In this document: positions 10,458-21,250 of the stretch, one piece after another
How positions within the stretch are numbered: position 1 is the stretch's first letter
How the letters are laid out: each line of letters starts with the position of its first letter
NCBI GenBank assembly: GCA_037367405.1
Contig: JAZKJV010010758.1
Span: 558,001 to 622,000 of the forward strand
From: Ottelia alismoides
Lineage: Eukaryota; Streptophyta; Magnoliopsida; Alismatales; Hydrocharitaceae
Direction: 5' to 3'
DNA: 64,000 nt
Made by a program: the position numbers and the translations under genes
The notes under the pieces: generated by a model
The model's input: only the letters and a program-made list of their open reading frames with translations
Databases searched by the model: none
What the model was told of the DNA's origin: nothing

Positions 10458-12680
10458 TTTGATAACTGAGAAATGTCGAGGGTATAGAAATCTCATAAGG
10501 CGAGAGATCCAGTCGCTGAATTGACCACTAAAAAATCCTCGGTTAATCAATAATTAACCAACAATAAAATATATGCAATTAATGTCAAAAATGTGGAGTT
10601 AAAATTTATTATAACTCTACATGCAAGTGTGTATAGGTGTAAGTATAAGTAGAGGTCAAACACTGGGAGGTGAATGGTTGTATGGTGAAGATGAATGCAC
10701 ATTATTCAATTCTTGGTTCATGTCCAATTCCTTATTGTTTTTGTGGGTTATTAAATTTTTTATATTTATTTTATTTTATTTTATTTTATGATTTTTATTT
10801 TGTTTTATATTTTATATATTTTTTATTTTCTTTTTAAATATTTTAAATTATATCATATAGATATATATAAAGAAATATATATATAAGGGGAGAGAGATAT
10901 ATATACAATATATAGGTATGTATATATATTAATACTTAAAAAAATGTAGATATAATATTTTTTGGATTTTTATATTTTTTCTAATTTTTTTTATTTTTAT
11001 GGAATTTTACTAATTTTTATATATTTTTAATTCCAAATATGTCCCTAATATGGACTAATTAACTAGGCCAAACATAATTTGGGTTTTAAAATATAAAACA
11101 AGTCCCAAAATTACCCAAATTAATTTTAGTACATAATTAATAATATATAGATAATTATAAAAAAGAAAAATATATTTTTGGTATTTTTCTAGGGTTTTTA
11201 TCTTATTTTGCTGGATTTTGGAGCTTTTTGATTTTTATATTTTTCTTTTTCTTATTTTTATGGTTTTTCATTTTCTGAACTCAATATATATATAAATACA
11301 CCATAAATAATATTTTTGGAATTTATCAAAGTCATTTTATATTTTTGGGGTATTTTATAAATTAGATAGTGATTATTTATGCTCCATTTGAATTTTTAAA
11401 ATTAGATAAAATGCAAAAAATGCATGTTAAAAATGTGGGCGTGAAAGTACATTGCATGAAGCATTTAACCTAATTTTTGTGAATTTTTAGGAGCTGCATA
11501 GCTATTTTTAATAATTAGATAAAAGACATAAAAATAAAACAACCTGGTAGGGGCATTCTTGCAAATAAAATAACAGGCAGGGGGCTCTGTGCAAAAATAC
11601 CAATAGAAATAAACATTTATTTAAACTTTAAATATTATTTTACAATAACAAAAAGCGCCAATGTTTTAATGCAAAATTCCCAACCTCACGTGGGACTACA
11701 CGTGAGGCTAAGTGGGACTATTTTGTAAATACAAGAAATGACAAGGGCCTAATAGCAAAATTTACATTTTATTTACACATGAAATTTATTTTACAGAATT
11801 AAAAATTAATTACAAAAAGGCGCGGGGCTATATGTGAAAATTACCCCAAAAGTACGCGCAGGCGGACGGTTCGGATGGATTCACTTGCCACGCGTCGCTT
11901 CCTCCGTGCCCGATGACGCTTCACCGACAAACGCATGAGATTAGATCTCGTGAGTGAGATCTACGGTGAAGGCTTCGCTCCGTCGGACGGCTAGGCTTCA
12001 AACAGGGGGCCTCCATCAATTGAACGATAGAGACGAAGGGACGAAGAACAGGGAAGAACTTCCCCATCCCCGGCCTTCGATCCGATGATGCACTCACGTC
12101 TGGTCGTCTTTGAAGCTCTGGGATGGCCCAAAATATTCCTGAAGGTGTCCTCTAAGTGCTGGGAGTTTTGGATCGGCAGGAGATGCACTGGTGCGCCGCA
12201 ACAAGCTTGTGGAAAAGATGGGGCTCCAGGTACCTCCGACGGCTTTGATTTCATCTCCTGGCGCATTTCAAGGCGCCTGACCTGCAGGAAAAGAGTCGCA
12301 CAGCTAGAGGGAAGGTCCCTCGACCAGAGATGAAGCTGCTATTAGCATGGAAATGGGTGGATTTGTTTGTCGGAGCGGAGCTCCGGCGAACTACGACGGT
12401 GGATCTACACTACGGGCTACATTCTAATGAGCAAAATAAATACGTAAATGGAAAGCTTAGACTAAAACCTACCTAAATAATGAACTTGCGCAACTTGAAC
12501 TTGGCTGTTTGGCCAAGGAGCAGAGGTCGCCGGTGACGGCGGCCTTGGGCACATCTCCTTCCACCGTGAGCGTCCACGACCTTCAGGGGACCTCCATCTA
12601 TCACCTGGATGCACACTAGGCTGAAGTAGGAGCTCTAGGGCTAGGGAAATGGCCAAAAAAGTTTGGAGGAGGAAGATGGG

Positions 12681-12691
12681 TTATTTATAAA
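12681..12691 (-). promoter_or_regulatory. Probable TATA box of the LTR
   Basis: The minus strand reads GTTTATAAATAACCC at the edge of the GC-rich central part. Its place inside the LTR matches that of the TATAAAA boxes at 31874 and 41519 in element B. Confidence 0.5.
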
Positions 12692-12709
12692 CATGTGTAT
12701 GCACCCTTA

Positions 12710-13110
12710 TTGATCGGCAAATAATAAGGAATCGGTGATATATACATTAGATCTACCGTGGGGGCGTGGATGTACAATATGCCAGGAACATTTCTTGCGA
12801 AGGAAGCGAAGGCGATCGATGGATGGGGCACCCGGGAAAAATGGGAGAAGACGGGGGGTTTGACAGATTTGACGGGCTGGTGGCTGAATTATTTATGAAC
12901 ATAATTGAAACCCTTATTGACCGGCCAAAAATAAGGAATCGGAGATATATACAAGGAAAACAAGCCTTGGGCGTGTATAAGGGTTGGTTTGTGAGTACTT
13001 TCCGTGAAGGGACTGATGTCATTAGAGCGAGGGGTTGATCGGGAAAATTTGGAGAAAATGCAAGGTCTGACAGATTTGACAGGCTGGTGAGGCTGGAGGC
13101 TGAGTTGACC
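12710..13110. repeat. Diverged tandem duplication of about 200 bp in the LTR
   Basis: Segments 12710-12890 and 12915-13105 share, in order, ATAAGGAATCGG, GATATATACA, GGGCGTG, a GATCG(A/G) block, GGGAAAA, and GACAGATTTGACRGGCTGGT. The repeat lies upstream of the TATA box on the transcribed strand, where enhancer-like repeats are common in plant LTRs. Copies differ at many positions, so the duplication is old. Confidence 0.7.
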
Positions 13111-14413
13111 GAGGTCAACCCGCACAGGGCTTCGATTGGTCCACGTCAGCTTGAAGTTGACCTATTATTTAAACATGATAAATGATTTTATTAGATTTTT
13201 CTTATAAAATAAAAAATGTTTATAAATAATGTAGTATTTATTTATGATTTTTATTTATTTTTTTGATGAGTTTTAATATCGTTTTATTTTGATAGTGTAT
13301 TTATAAGTGTATTTACATGTATTTATTTTTATTTTTTTATTTTATTATTTTATTTTCTTATTTTATATAATTATAACTTATTTTTTGAGTATAAGTATAT
13401 TTTTATTTAATTTTTATGAGTTTATTTGCATATTTAAATAAATAAGTATATATAATATGTAGGTATACTTATAGATATTTTACCTATATTTTGTATACAT
13501 TTTATTTATTTAATGAATTCTCTTAGGTTTTATTTTGGATTAATATTTTTAATAAATTTTATGTAATATTTACAGTATTATAAAAATATGAATGAAAAAA
13601 ATATTAAAGAATGTATTTCCCTTTTATTTATGTACATAGGTGACATAGGTATTTTTGTCTATGTATTTCATAGACTTATTTATTTTACAAGTTCTTTTTG
13701 GTTTTATTCCAATTTCAACATGTTCTTGTATTATGTATGTTATTTACAAAATTCTAAAAATATAAATTTATAAAAATAATGAATAATGAATATAATGAAT
13801 ATTTTAATCGGTATTTTATATAATGAGGGCCAAAAACCTAACTTCCACAGATGAAGTTCAAAATTATGAAACCAATTTTATTAAATAGTTCCTGAAAAGC
13901 TATATACAATTAAAGGTGATTTTGGTGGATTTTGAGTTTTTATTTGCAAGATATGGGTCTGTGAAGTTGAGATTCTGTACATTTTGTATAATTTTTGTAC
14001 AAACTCAATTTTGTATTTTTATTCACATTATTATCTACAACTTTCATGTACAAAATATTTTTATTTAAATAATTAAATAAAAATAGGTATCAAAAATGTA
14101 TAAATCAATGAATAAAGAAATGAGGAATTTATTGTATTATTGGCCCTTATCTCCCCCTACTTTATTCCTTGTCAACCAATCCATTCTAGACTTGGTCTCG
14201 GGGTTCGGGTCATAAAATATTTTCAATATTTTATTCCTTTTTTCTTTTCTTCTCTTTATTCTTTAATTTTGGAACTAAAAACCTTATTTTATATACAATA
14301 AATACAAAAAATAATAGATGTTATTATAGACAAATTGATGCTATTTACATGCATTTGCTGAGGTTTTTAAGGCCAAAATGATAGAATAAAGGTGATAAAA
14401 TGGAGATTCTTCA

Positions 14414-14881
14414 GGGACGACCCTTAAGGCTAGAACAAGAGCTCGAATTTCTTTTAGAATACTACTGATTTCATACAGTTAATCACTTACTCTTCAGTGA
14501 GGACTCTCGGGTAGCTGGAATTGATCCGAGTTTCCTTAGCAGAGTGGGAGGTTTAAAGGACTCTATGTAAGCCTTTGTCCTCAAGTAACACAGTTGCCGG
14601 AAATGGCCCTTACTTACTCCAATATTGGCTGAGAATATGTGATTCTCTATAAGAACTTGGAACAGTCTTCCGAGGAAGTTTTGAGCACCTATTAGCTCGT
14701 GTAAATCTATGAGAAAACTTGCTTTACCAATTAACCCTAAAATTAAAAAGACTAATGACTGAACTTTTATGGTCATCATCGGGTTCAGTTGGTCAAATCT
14801 GGGTTTTTATTTGCATTTGATTTTGTGGTGTGAGTCCTATCTTTTAGCTTTCTAGTCAATCAGATCATTTGTCTTATAAAG
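14414..14881. other. Unassigned spacer with a minus-strand open frame
   Basis: Between the minus-strand LTR and the gag of element A. A 98-codon minus-strand frame at 14483-14779 is the longest in the area. Its product is mixed hydrophobic/basic and I do not recognise it. It may be part of element A's leader read in antisense, or the remains of an older insertion. No PPT or PBS is seen. Confidence 0.3.
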
Positions 14882-17110
14882 ATGATGGGTAGGCGGTCTC
14901 TTAGGCCGACTCTTACGACACCACTTCGACTTACACCTACCCATCCATCTAGGCCGGTTCAAGAGAACCCTCTCTTTGAACCCAAGTTATCTCAATCTCA
15001 TCCTTTAATCTCGTCCCCCATATCGGTTCACGAGAACCTCCTATTTAAGCCAGATTCGGTACATCATCCCTTTTCCAGGTGTGAACTTTACACTGGAAGT
15101 TTCTCTAAATCACATGTTCTTCTCCACCTCTGATGACTTTTAAACAGCTTTACATAGATTTATCTGAGCCATACATGGATGTGTTCCCCTTTCTAGAGAC
15201 ATTTCTGAGTGGGAAAGTACGCAGAATGCTTCGAAGATTATAGATCAACCGACGATCAATGCTAGTCTTCTTGCTTGCCTTGAGATTATGCAAACTCAGA
15301 TTAGGGAGCAAGACCTTCTGATGATCGAGATCTGAGTTGAGTTGAGACAATTGAGAGGGAAGAGATATATTTCAGAGGATGATGAGCCAGATAGAGAGGA
15401 GACAAAACCTATAGAGCCTGTATGTACGATGAGACAACTTCATGCACCTAGAGCTTATTCTGCTAGTAGGTGGATTCGACTTCCATCTATTCATGAATCT
15501 TTTGTCCTCACACCTGAGATTATTCAGACTTTATCGATCTTTCATGGGCATTCATTGAGGATCAACATTCACACCTTCGGAAGTTTGATATGATCTGTAG
15601 TACAATTTATGACTCTCGAGTTGATGAGGATACCATCCGGATGATAGCATTTCCATTCTCCCTGGCCGATAGGGCCGCAAACTGGTTGCGGCATTTAGGG
15701 AGAATAATTACTACATGGGAGTAGCTTCGTATTGAATTCCTTATCAGATTCTACTCCATCAGACGTACGAATGTTGCAAGGTCTCTCATTACCAGTTTCA
15801 CAATGTTAGGGAACGAGTCGTTCTACGAAGCATGGGATCATTTTCGAGACATGATTGATTTGTCTCCCCACCATCATATTTCTAAGGCAAGCTTGGTTAA
15901 GAGATTCTTTAGTTAGTTGACACCTGACCTACAAGGGTGGATAAGTGCAGCTTGTGGTGGCTAATGCTTTTCGAAGCATGAGGATGTTGTCTGGGATATT
16001 TTCGAGGAGATGGCATCTCATCATGCCACTTTAGCTCAGATATATTCTTATACTCAAATGGAGTCATCTGCATTTCTTCACCAGTCTATCATGGCACAAA
16101 TTGAGGAGGGTCCATTAACGTTGACATCTTTAGAATCTTCATCAGATGAAATAAGGATTCTTAGACAGAGATTGGACTACCTAGATCATATTGAAACGAG
16201 ATTCCACCAGTGACACAAGATTGATAAGATCTACGAGCTTGTAAGGAGCATTAGTGACCTAAAGAACTAGATTGAACAGATGACATCTATCCCATCTTCA
16301 GGGTTACCAGCTGATCCATCTGATACACAATCTCCAATGTAGCAGATGCATTACCTTCAATCGGAGCATACGATCGTGCCTCGTCAGATTTAGGATTGCA
16401 CTCAGAAGATATCGGGATCTCTTTCTCAACAGTTGCCTCAACAATTTTCAAATTAATCATCCAGTTCTCTAGGGCACTCCAATGAGAACTTGGCTTTAGA
16501 TGATCTTGACTATTGAATCACTAGCCAGTATGAGGAGAATAGGCGAGATATGGATGAGTTCAAGCAGTAGATAATGGATCTCTACACAGAGTCAACAGAT
16601 AGACTCTACTCAACAACATACGTCACTTGATGATGTGAATAATGTTGATTTCGTATCTCTAAGGAGTGATTGAGTTCCAATTGGTGGTGGCTTAGCTATG
16701 CCTGATACATATGCATCGGTAGTTCGAGCCAGTTGAGCATGATGCAGATAGTAGTACTAATGCTATTAATATCCATGATGATATGGATGTTGGTGCTGAT
16801 GCTACCAAAATCTGATGACCGCAATGCAGATATAGTTGTGTTACTATCTCTCATACCTAGTAATGAGGAGGTAAAAATAAAAGAAATAGAAAAAGGAGGA
16901 GATCTAGAAAAAGAAATAAAGATAAGACAACTGATTCCTCTACTTCTGATGATCAACATAGAGATAGTACCTGTTTTCCAAAAATACTTTCTTCTTCCTC
17001 CGATCCTCCTATTATACAGACTAACAAGGAGGATGGACATATTCCTTTTCCTCAAGCACTCTGCTTAGGAAAAAGGCGATAAAAAAAGAAAATTCCAAAA
17101 AGACTCAAAT
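14882..17110 (+). pseudogene. gag: gag remnant of Athila-like element A
   Basis: Gag is the structural protein that packages the element RNA. The clearest part is 15500-15925. After a short frame shift near 15590 it reads through FHG, TIYDSRVDED, then MIAFPFSLADRAANWL, a W-containing stretch, EFLIRFYS, and SFYEAWDHFRDM. This is the order of hydrophobic and Trp/Phe positions of the Ty3/gypsy gag core domain. In-frame stops interrupt it at about 15722 (TAG) and 15915 (TAG). The N-terminal part (frames at 14882-15133 and 15342-15593) and the C-terminal part (16010-16213) are in different frames. No CCHC knuckle was found. It is broken and cannot make a full protein. Confidence 0.75.
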
Positions 17111-17120
17111 ATTAAATCTG

Positions 17121-17790
17121 ATGAAAGAGATGCTCGATAAATTCACCATTTGGCTCACTCTTTCGAAAGCCTCAGCACACATCCCTCATCTACAGAGAGG
17201 TCTCAAGGAGAGAACTACATTGCATAGAAAGAAGAGGCAGTTCATCCATTGCTCAGAAATTCATGTGTTGACCAAGGAGACTTATCACGCCATTCAGAAT
17301 CGTATCCCAACCAAAAGATTAGATACGGGAGCACCATATGTTCGATGTGAGATCCTCGATCAAACTTTTGATCGTACTCTTTTATATAGCGGATCATCAA
17401 TTAACCTCCTTCCATCTTCCTTACTCGACAAGCTTGATTTCGGACCTCTTCGACTAAGCAGAATGGTCTTATAATTTGCTAACAGGTCGATCAAGAGGTC
17501 GAAGGGATTAATCGAGGGACCAACATGTCTAATATGACAAAGTCCACGAGAAATTGCAAACCCTGATCATAATAGGATGACCTTTTCTGGTGATGGCTAA
17601 GACTGTTTCCGATTATGGTACAAGGAAGATATACTTTCACATCCAGTGCGAGGGTATACATATAGAGAAGATCCAAGACCTTAGAGCCAAATCAAAAGAA
17701 TCAGAGCAAGCATCAAAAGACAGAGCTGAAAGTCACCAGAATTGTGACTTCATGCAGACAGATGATAATGTCGTTTGGGCCTAACCGAGT
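17121..17790 (+). pseudogene. Aspartic protease remnant of element A
   Basis: Retropepsin-type domain that would cut the polyprotein. A 117-codon frame (17121-17474) ends with the region around the active site: the family has Asp-x-Gly followed by a small-residue pair and INLLP. Here the position of the catalytic Asp is Tyr (YSGSSINLLP, about 17386-17415). The second conserved block, normally IxGRPFL, appears at 17564-17584 as IIG-stop-PFL, with the Arg codon changed to TGA. It lies between gag and RT in the expected order. Both lesions make it inactive. Confidence 0.78.
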
Positions 17791-18075
17791 ACACAGTCTT
17801 TCATCAAACCTTCATGAGAGTCTGAGTTTCAGATACTAGATAATGGAAGTTTGGATATCATAGTCTTGGAGCAGATACAGTTATAGGCTGAGGCATATGA
17901 GTCTGATGATGGTCATTTTGAATTTCATTCTTGTTGTTCCGATTCTGATCCCTCCAATGTAGACATGGATTTCGATTGGCAGATTTTTTATGAGTATGTT
18001 CCGCGCCTCATTTCAGATGAGCCTACAACCTTCCTAGAGACCGAGCCAATAGAGTAGAGTCAGCAATCAGATGAG

Positions 18076-19350
18076 TTGTCTCTAGATTTTTCTAAGTCAG
18101 AGCGGGATGAGCTTAAGTACACCGACCTAGTAGCCTATACCCAAACCCTAGTCAAGCCATCTCTCCATGTTTCATCTCCCTTTGAACTTAAACCACTACC
18201 TCAAAGCATGAAATATCGATTCCTTGCTGGCGAACCCAAGATATTTCCGGTCATCATCGCTTCTGATCTGACTGATGATCAAGAATCCCATCTTATAGAG
18301 ATTCTTAAAAAGAATCGTAAGGTAATCGGGTGGTCAATAGAGGATCTCCGTGGGATTAGTCTGGCTCTTTGCTCCCACCACATCTTTCCCTAGGATGACA
18401 TCAAACCATCTCGTGAGTTTCAGTGCAGGCTGAACCTGAATCTTCGAGAGGTTGTTATGAAGGAAATATCCAAGCGGTGGAGCATAGATTTTATCTATCT
18501 CATCTCCGACTTCAAATGGGTTAGTCCTTTACGTGTGGTACCCAAGAAGACGAGTATCACTACAGTGATAAATGAGGACGGAGAGGAGATCGCTACCTGA
18601 GTATCGACTTCTTGGCGAGTCTATATGGAATACAGATGTTTGAATCATGCAACCAAGAAGGATCACTTCCCGCTACCATTCTTTATTCAGATTATCGAAC
18701 GGTTAGCTGGGAGGAGCACTTATTGCTTTCTTGATGAGTACTCAGGATATAATCAGGTGGCCATTGCTCCTGAAGATCAAGAAAAGACAACATTCACTTA
18801 TCCGTTCGGAACGCATGGTTTTAAGAAGATGCCCATTGGATTATGTAAATGAGGACGGAGAGGAGATCGCTACCCGCGTATCGACTTCTTAGCGAGTTTG
18901 TATGGAATACATACGTTTGAATCAAGCGACCTCTCAGGATATAATCAGGTGGCCATTGCTCCTGAAGATCAAGAAAAGACAACATTCACCTGTCTATTCG
19001 TAACACATGGTTTCAAGAAGATGCCCATTGAATTATGTAATCATCCAGCTACAATACAGAGGTGCATGCTTTCGATTTTCGCAGACATGGTGGGCAACTT
19101 TTTGGAAGTCTTCATGGATTATTTTTCGGTCTACGGCAATGATTTCGATTCATGTCTTTCTAGTATAGACCGCATGTTTAAGATGTGCACAGAGGTTAAC
19201 CTCATTCTTTCTTGGGAAAAGATTCATTTTATGATGACTCAGAGGATGGTCCTTGGTCATATCATCTCCAACAGGGGCATGGAGGTGGACCCGATCATGG
19301 TGGATATCATAAAGAAACTCAATATGCCGTCTAATTTTAAGCAGTAATGG
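18076..19350 (+). pseudogene. Reverse transcriptase remnant of element A
   Basis: Copies element RNA into DNA. Recognisable in order: connection region with ALCSHHIF (18361-18388), SDFKWVSPL (about 18507-18533), DHFPLPF (18661-18681), FLDEYSGYNQV (18730-18762), FTYPFGTHGFKKMP (18796-18837) and FMDYFSVYG (about 19114-19140). The FMDD box has become FMDY, losing the second metal-binding Asp. A segment of the fingers/palm region is duplicated (copy 1 from 18570, copy 2 from 18847), and several stops (for example TGA at 18598) break the frame. Sequence similarity to the RTs of B and C is high and collinear, which supports Athila-type Ty3/gypsy. Confidence 0.88.
18570..19041 (+). repeat. Internal tandem duplication within the RT of element A
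   Basis: Copy 1 (18570-18846) and copy 2 (18847-19041) both start AAATGAGGACGGAGAGGAGA and both end in AAGATGCCCATTGRATTATG. Copy 2 lacks about 80 bases between the TTTGAATCA(T/A)GC block and CTCAGGATATAATCAGGT. The join is at GTAAATGAGG. The duplication puts RT motifs out of order and is incompatible with function. Confidence 0.9.
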
Positions 19351-19905
19351 TCTTTCCTTGGGCATGTCGGTTTCTATCGACATTTCATTTGAGATTTCAG
19401 CAAAATTACCCAACCGTTATCTGACCTTATAGCTAAAGATACTGAATTTATTGTATATGATAAGTGTCTTTCAGCTTTTGAAACTCTTGAGAGCATGGTT
19501 GTAGAGGCTCCTGTCCTTAAGCCACTCAATTGGTATTTCCCATTTGAGATCATGACGGATACCACCGATTTTGCCTTTGGGGATATGTTGGGATAGAGGA
19601 GGGATGGCCTACCTTATGCCATACTCTACTCTAGCAAGACTTTGGATTCTGCCCAGTGGAATTACATAATTACAGATAAATAAATGCTATCCATAGTATT
19701 TGCCTTAGACAAATTTAGGTCCCACACCTTAGGATATAAAGTTACCATTTTCACTGACCATACTGCCATCAGCTACATAATGGACAAGAAGGATTCCAAG
19801 CCATGTCTGACCGGATGTATCCTTCTACTCCAGGAATTTGATATTGAGATCAAGGATAAGCGTGTGTTAAGAATGTGGTGGCAGATCACCTCTCCCGACT
19901 AGAAT
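19350..19905 (+). pseudogene. RNase H remnant of element A
   Basis: Would degrade the RNA strand during reverse transcription. It starts with SFLGHVGFYRHFI (19350-19390) in the RT-RNase H connection, then EIMTDTTDFAFG (about 19548-19583), a block ending in MLSIVFALDKFRSH, and TDHTAISYIMDKKDSKP (about 19756-19806). The catalytic Glu codon in the second block is a stop (TAA at 19681-19683). Further stops are at 19389 (TGA) and 19595 (TAG). Confidence 0.85.
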
Positions 19906-21250
19906 CACCTAAAACTTCTGAGTTCGATGCACCTATCATCAAGACCTTCCAAGATGAGGCGATTCTTACTGTAGCCTCGCTCCCATGGTATGCTGACATT
20001 ATGAACTTGCTTGTTACTAAGAAAGTCTCACAAGGTTGGTCTAGGCAGAGACTTGAGACTTTCCTCGAGAAAGCCAAGTCTTACCGTTGGGAGGATCTGA
20101 TCCTTTATCATGAAGGAGTAGTTGTTGTCTGGCGTCAGTGTATTCCTCAGGAGTAATACCAGAGTGTCCTCATGTATTACCATAGATTAGAAGCTGGAGG
20201 AGACCATTTAGGGAAGAGGACAACACAAAATGTGCTTCAATACGGCCTTTGGTAGCCTACGCTCGTTGCAGATGCCCATGCATTCGAAAAGAGATGTACT
20301 GAATATCAGAGAATGGGTGCTTTGGACATAGAGATATGATACCAATTCAGCTGATTCACTTATGTGAAGTATTTGGTGCATGGGGTATCGACTTTATGGG
20401 CCCATTCCCTAAAAGTCAGGGATTTGAGCATATTCTTCTAGATGTAGATTATGTGAGTCGTTGGGTAGAGGTTATTCATGCCTGAGTCGCTTATGCAAAT
20501 ACGATTTGCAAGTTCATGAGAAAGCATATCATTACGTGGTTCGGGATCCCTCAAGTTTTGATTTCAGATGGGGGTAGACACTTCATCAATGACAAGGTAA
20601 GAGCATGACATAGATCATCGGGTTGCTACTTTATAGACGAATGGTCTAAGCTAAGTCTCTAATAGGGAGGTCAAGACAATCTTGCAGAAGGTTGTTCGCC
20701 AAGACCGAAAGGATTGGTTGCAAATTTTGGACTCAGCTCTTTGGGCCTATAGAACATCCTTCTAAACTCCGTTGGGTACATCTCCCTTTCGACTCATTTA
20801 TGGCAAGTCATGCCACTTGCTTGTTGAGATTAAGCATAGATCTTGGTGGGCAGTGAAAGAGGCTATCTTTGGCCAAGATGAAGTGAGAGATCAGAAGTAG
20901 ATCGAATTCACATCCCTAGAGGAACTGAGAAATGAAGCCTTCACGAGTAGCCTGCACTATAAGGAACGAATGAGAGAGTGGCATGATGCTCATATTAGCC
21001 ATAAGCGGTTTGAGTCGAATCAAAATGTTTGGCTATTTGATGCGAGTTTGAAACTATTTATAGGGAAACTTCAGAGAATATGGAAATGGTTGTATGTTGG
21101 ATAAAAGGTGTACGACAATGGTAGCATCGACATATATCAGTTTTTTTCTGAGTCCACCTTTCAAGTCAATGGTCAATGGTTGAAACTTTTTCATAATCAT
21201 GAGCCGCTGACTATTGAGGTTGCCCCCATTCATTTTGTATGAGATGTTCT
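19906..21250 (+). pseudogene. Integrase remnant of element A
   Basis: Would insert the cDNA into the host chromosome. After VADHLSRLE (19876-19905) comes a zinc-binding-like region with HRLEAGGDHLGKRT (20183-20224), then the catalytic core. [19 protein letters not shown] carries the first Asp, and LISDGGRHFIND carries the second Asp (about 20560-20595). At the place of the third acidic residue, just before VSNREVK (about 20660-20683), there is a TAA stop. The downstream WAYRTSF and PLGTSPFRLIYGKSCHL blocks are typical of the C-terminal part of Athila integrases. At least six other stops are present. Confidence 0.85.

Larger units (their letters stand above)
10460..14413 (-). repeat. 5' LTR of the minus-strand Athila-like element (3,954 bp)
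   Basis: On the minus strand it begins TGAAGAATCTCC (14413) and ends CAGTTATCA (10460). The start matches the TGRTGAATCY starts of the plus-strand LTRs at 28776, 30457, 40089 and 23422. The inside follows the same plan as B: AT-rich, a GC-richer central part (about 11840-13140), then AT-rich. There is no PPT to the right of 14413, consistent with it being a 5' LTR. The element's body extends left and is lost or cut by other elements. Confidence 0.82.
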
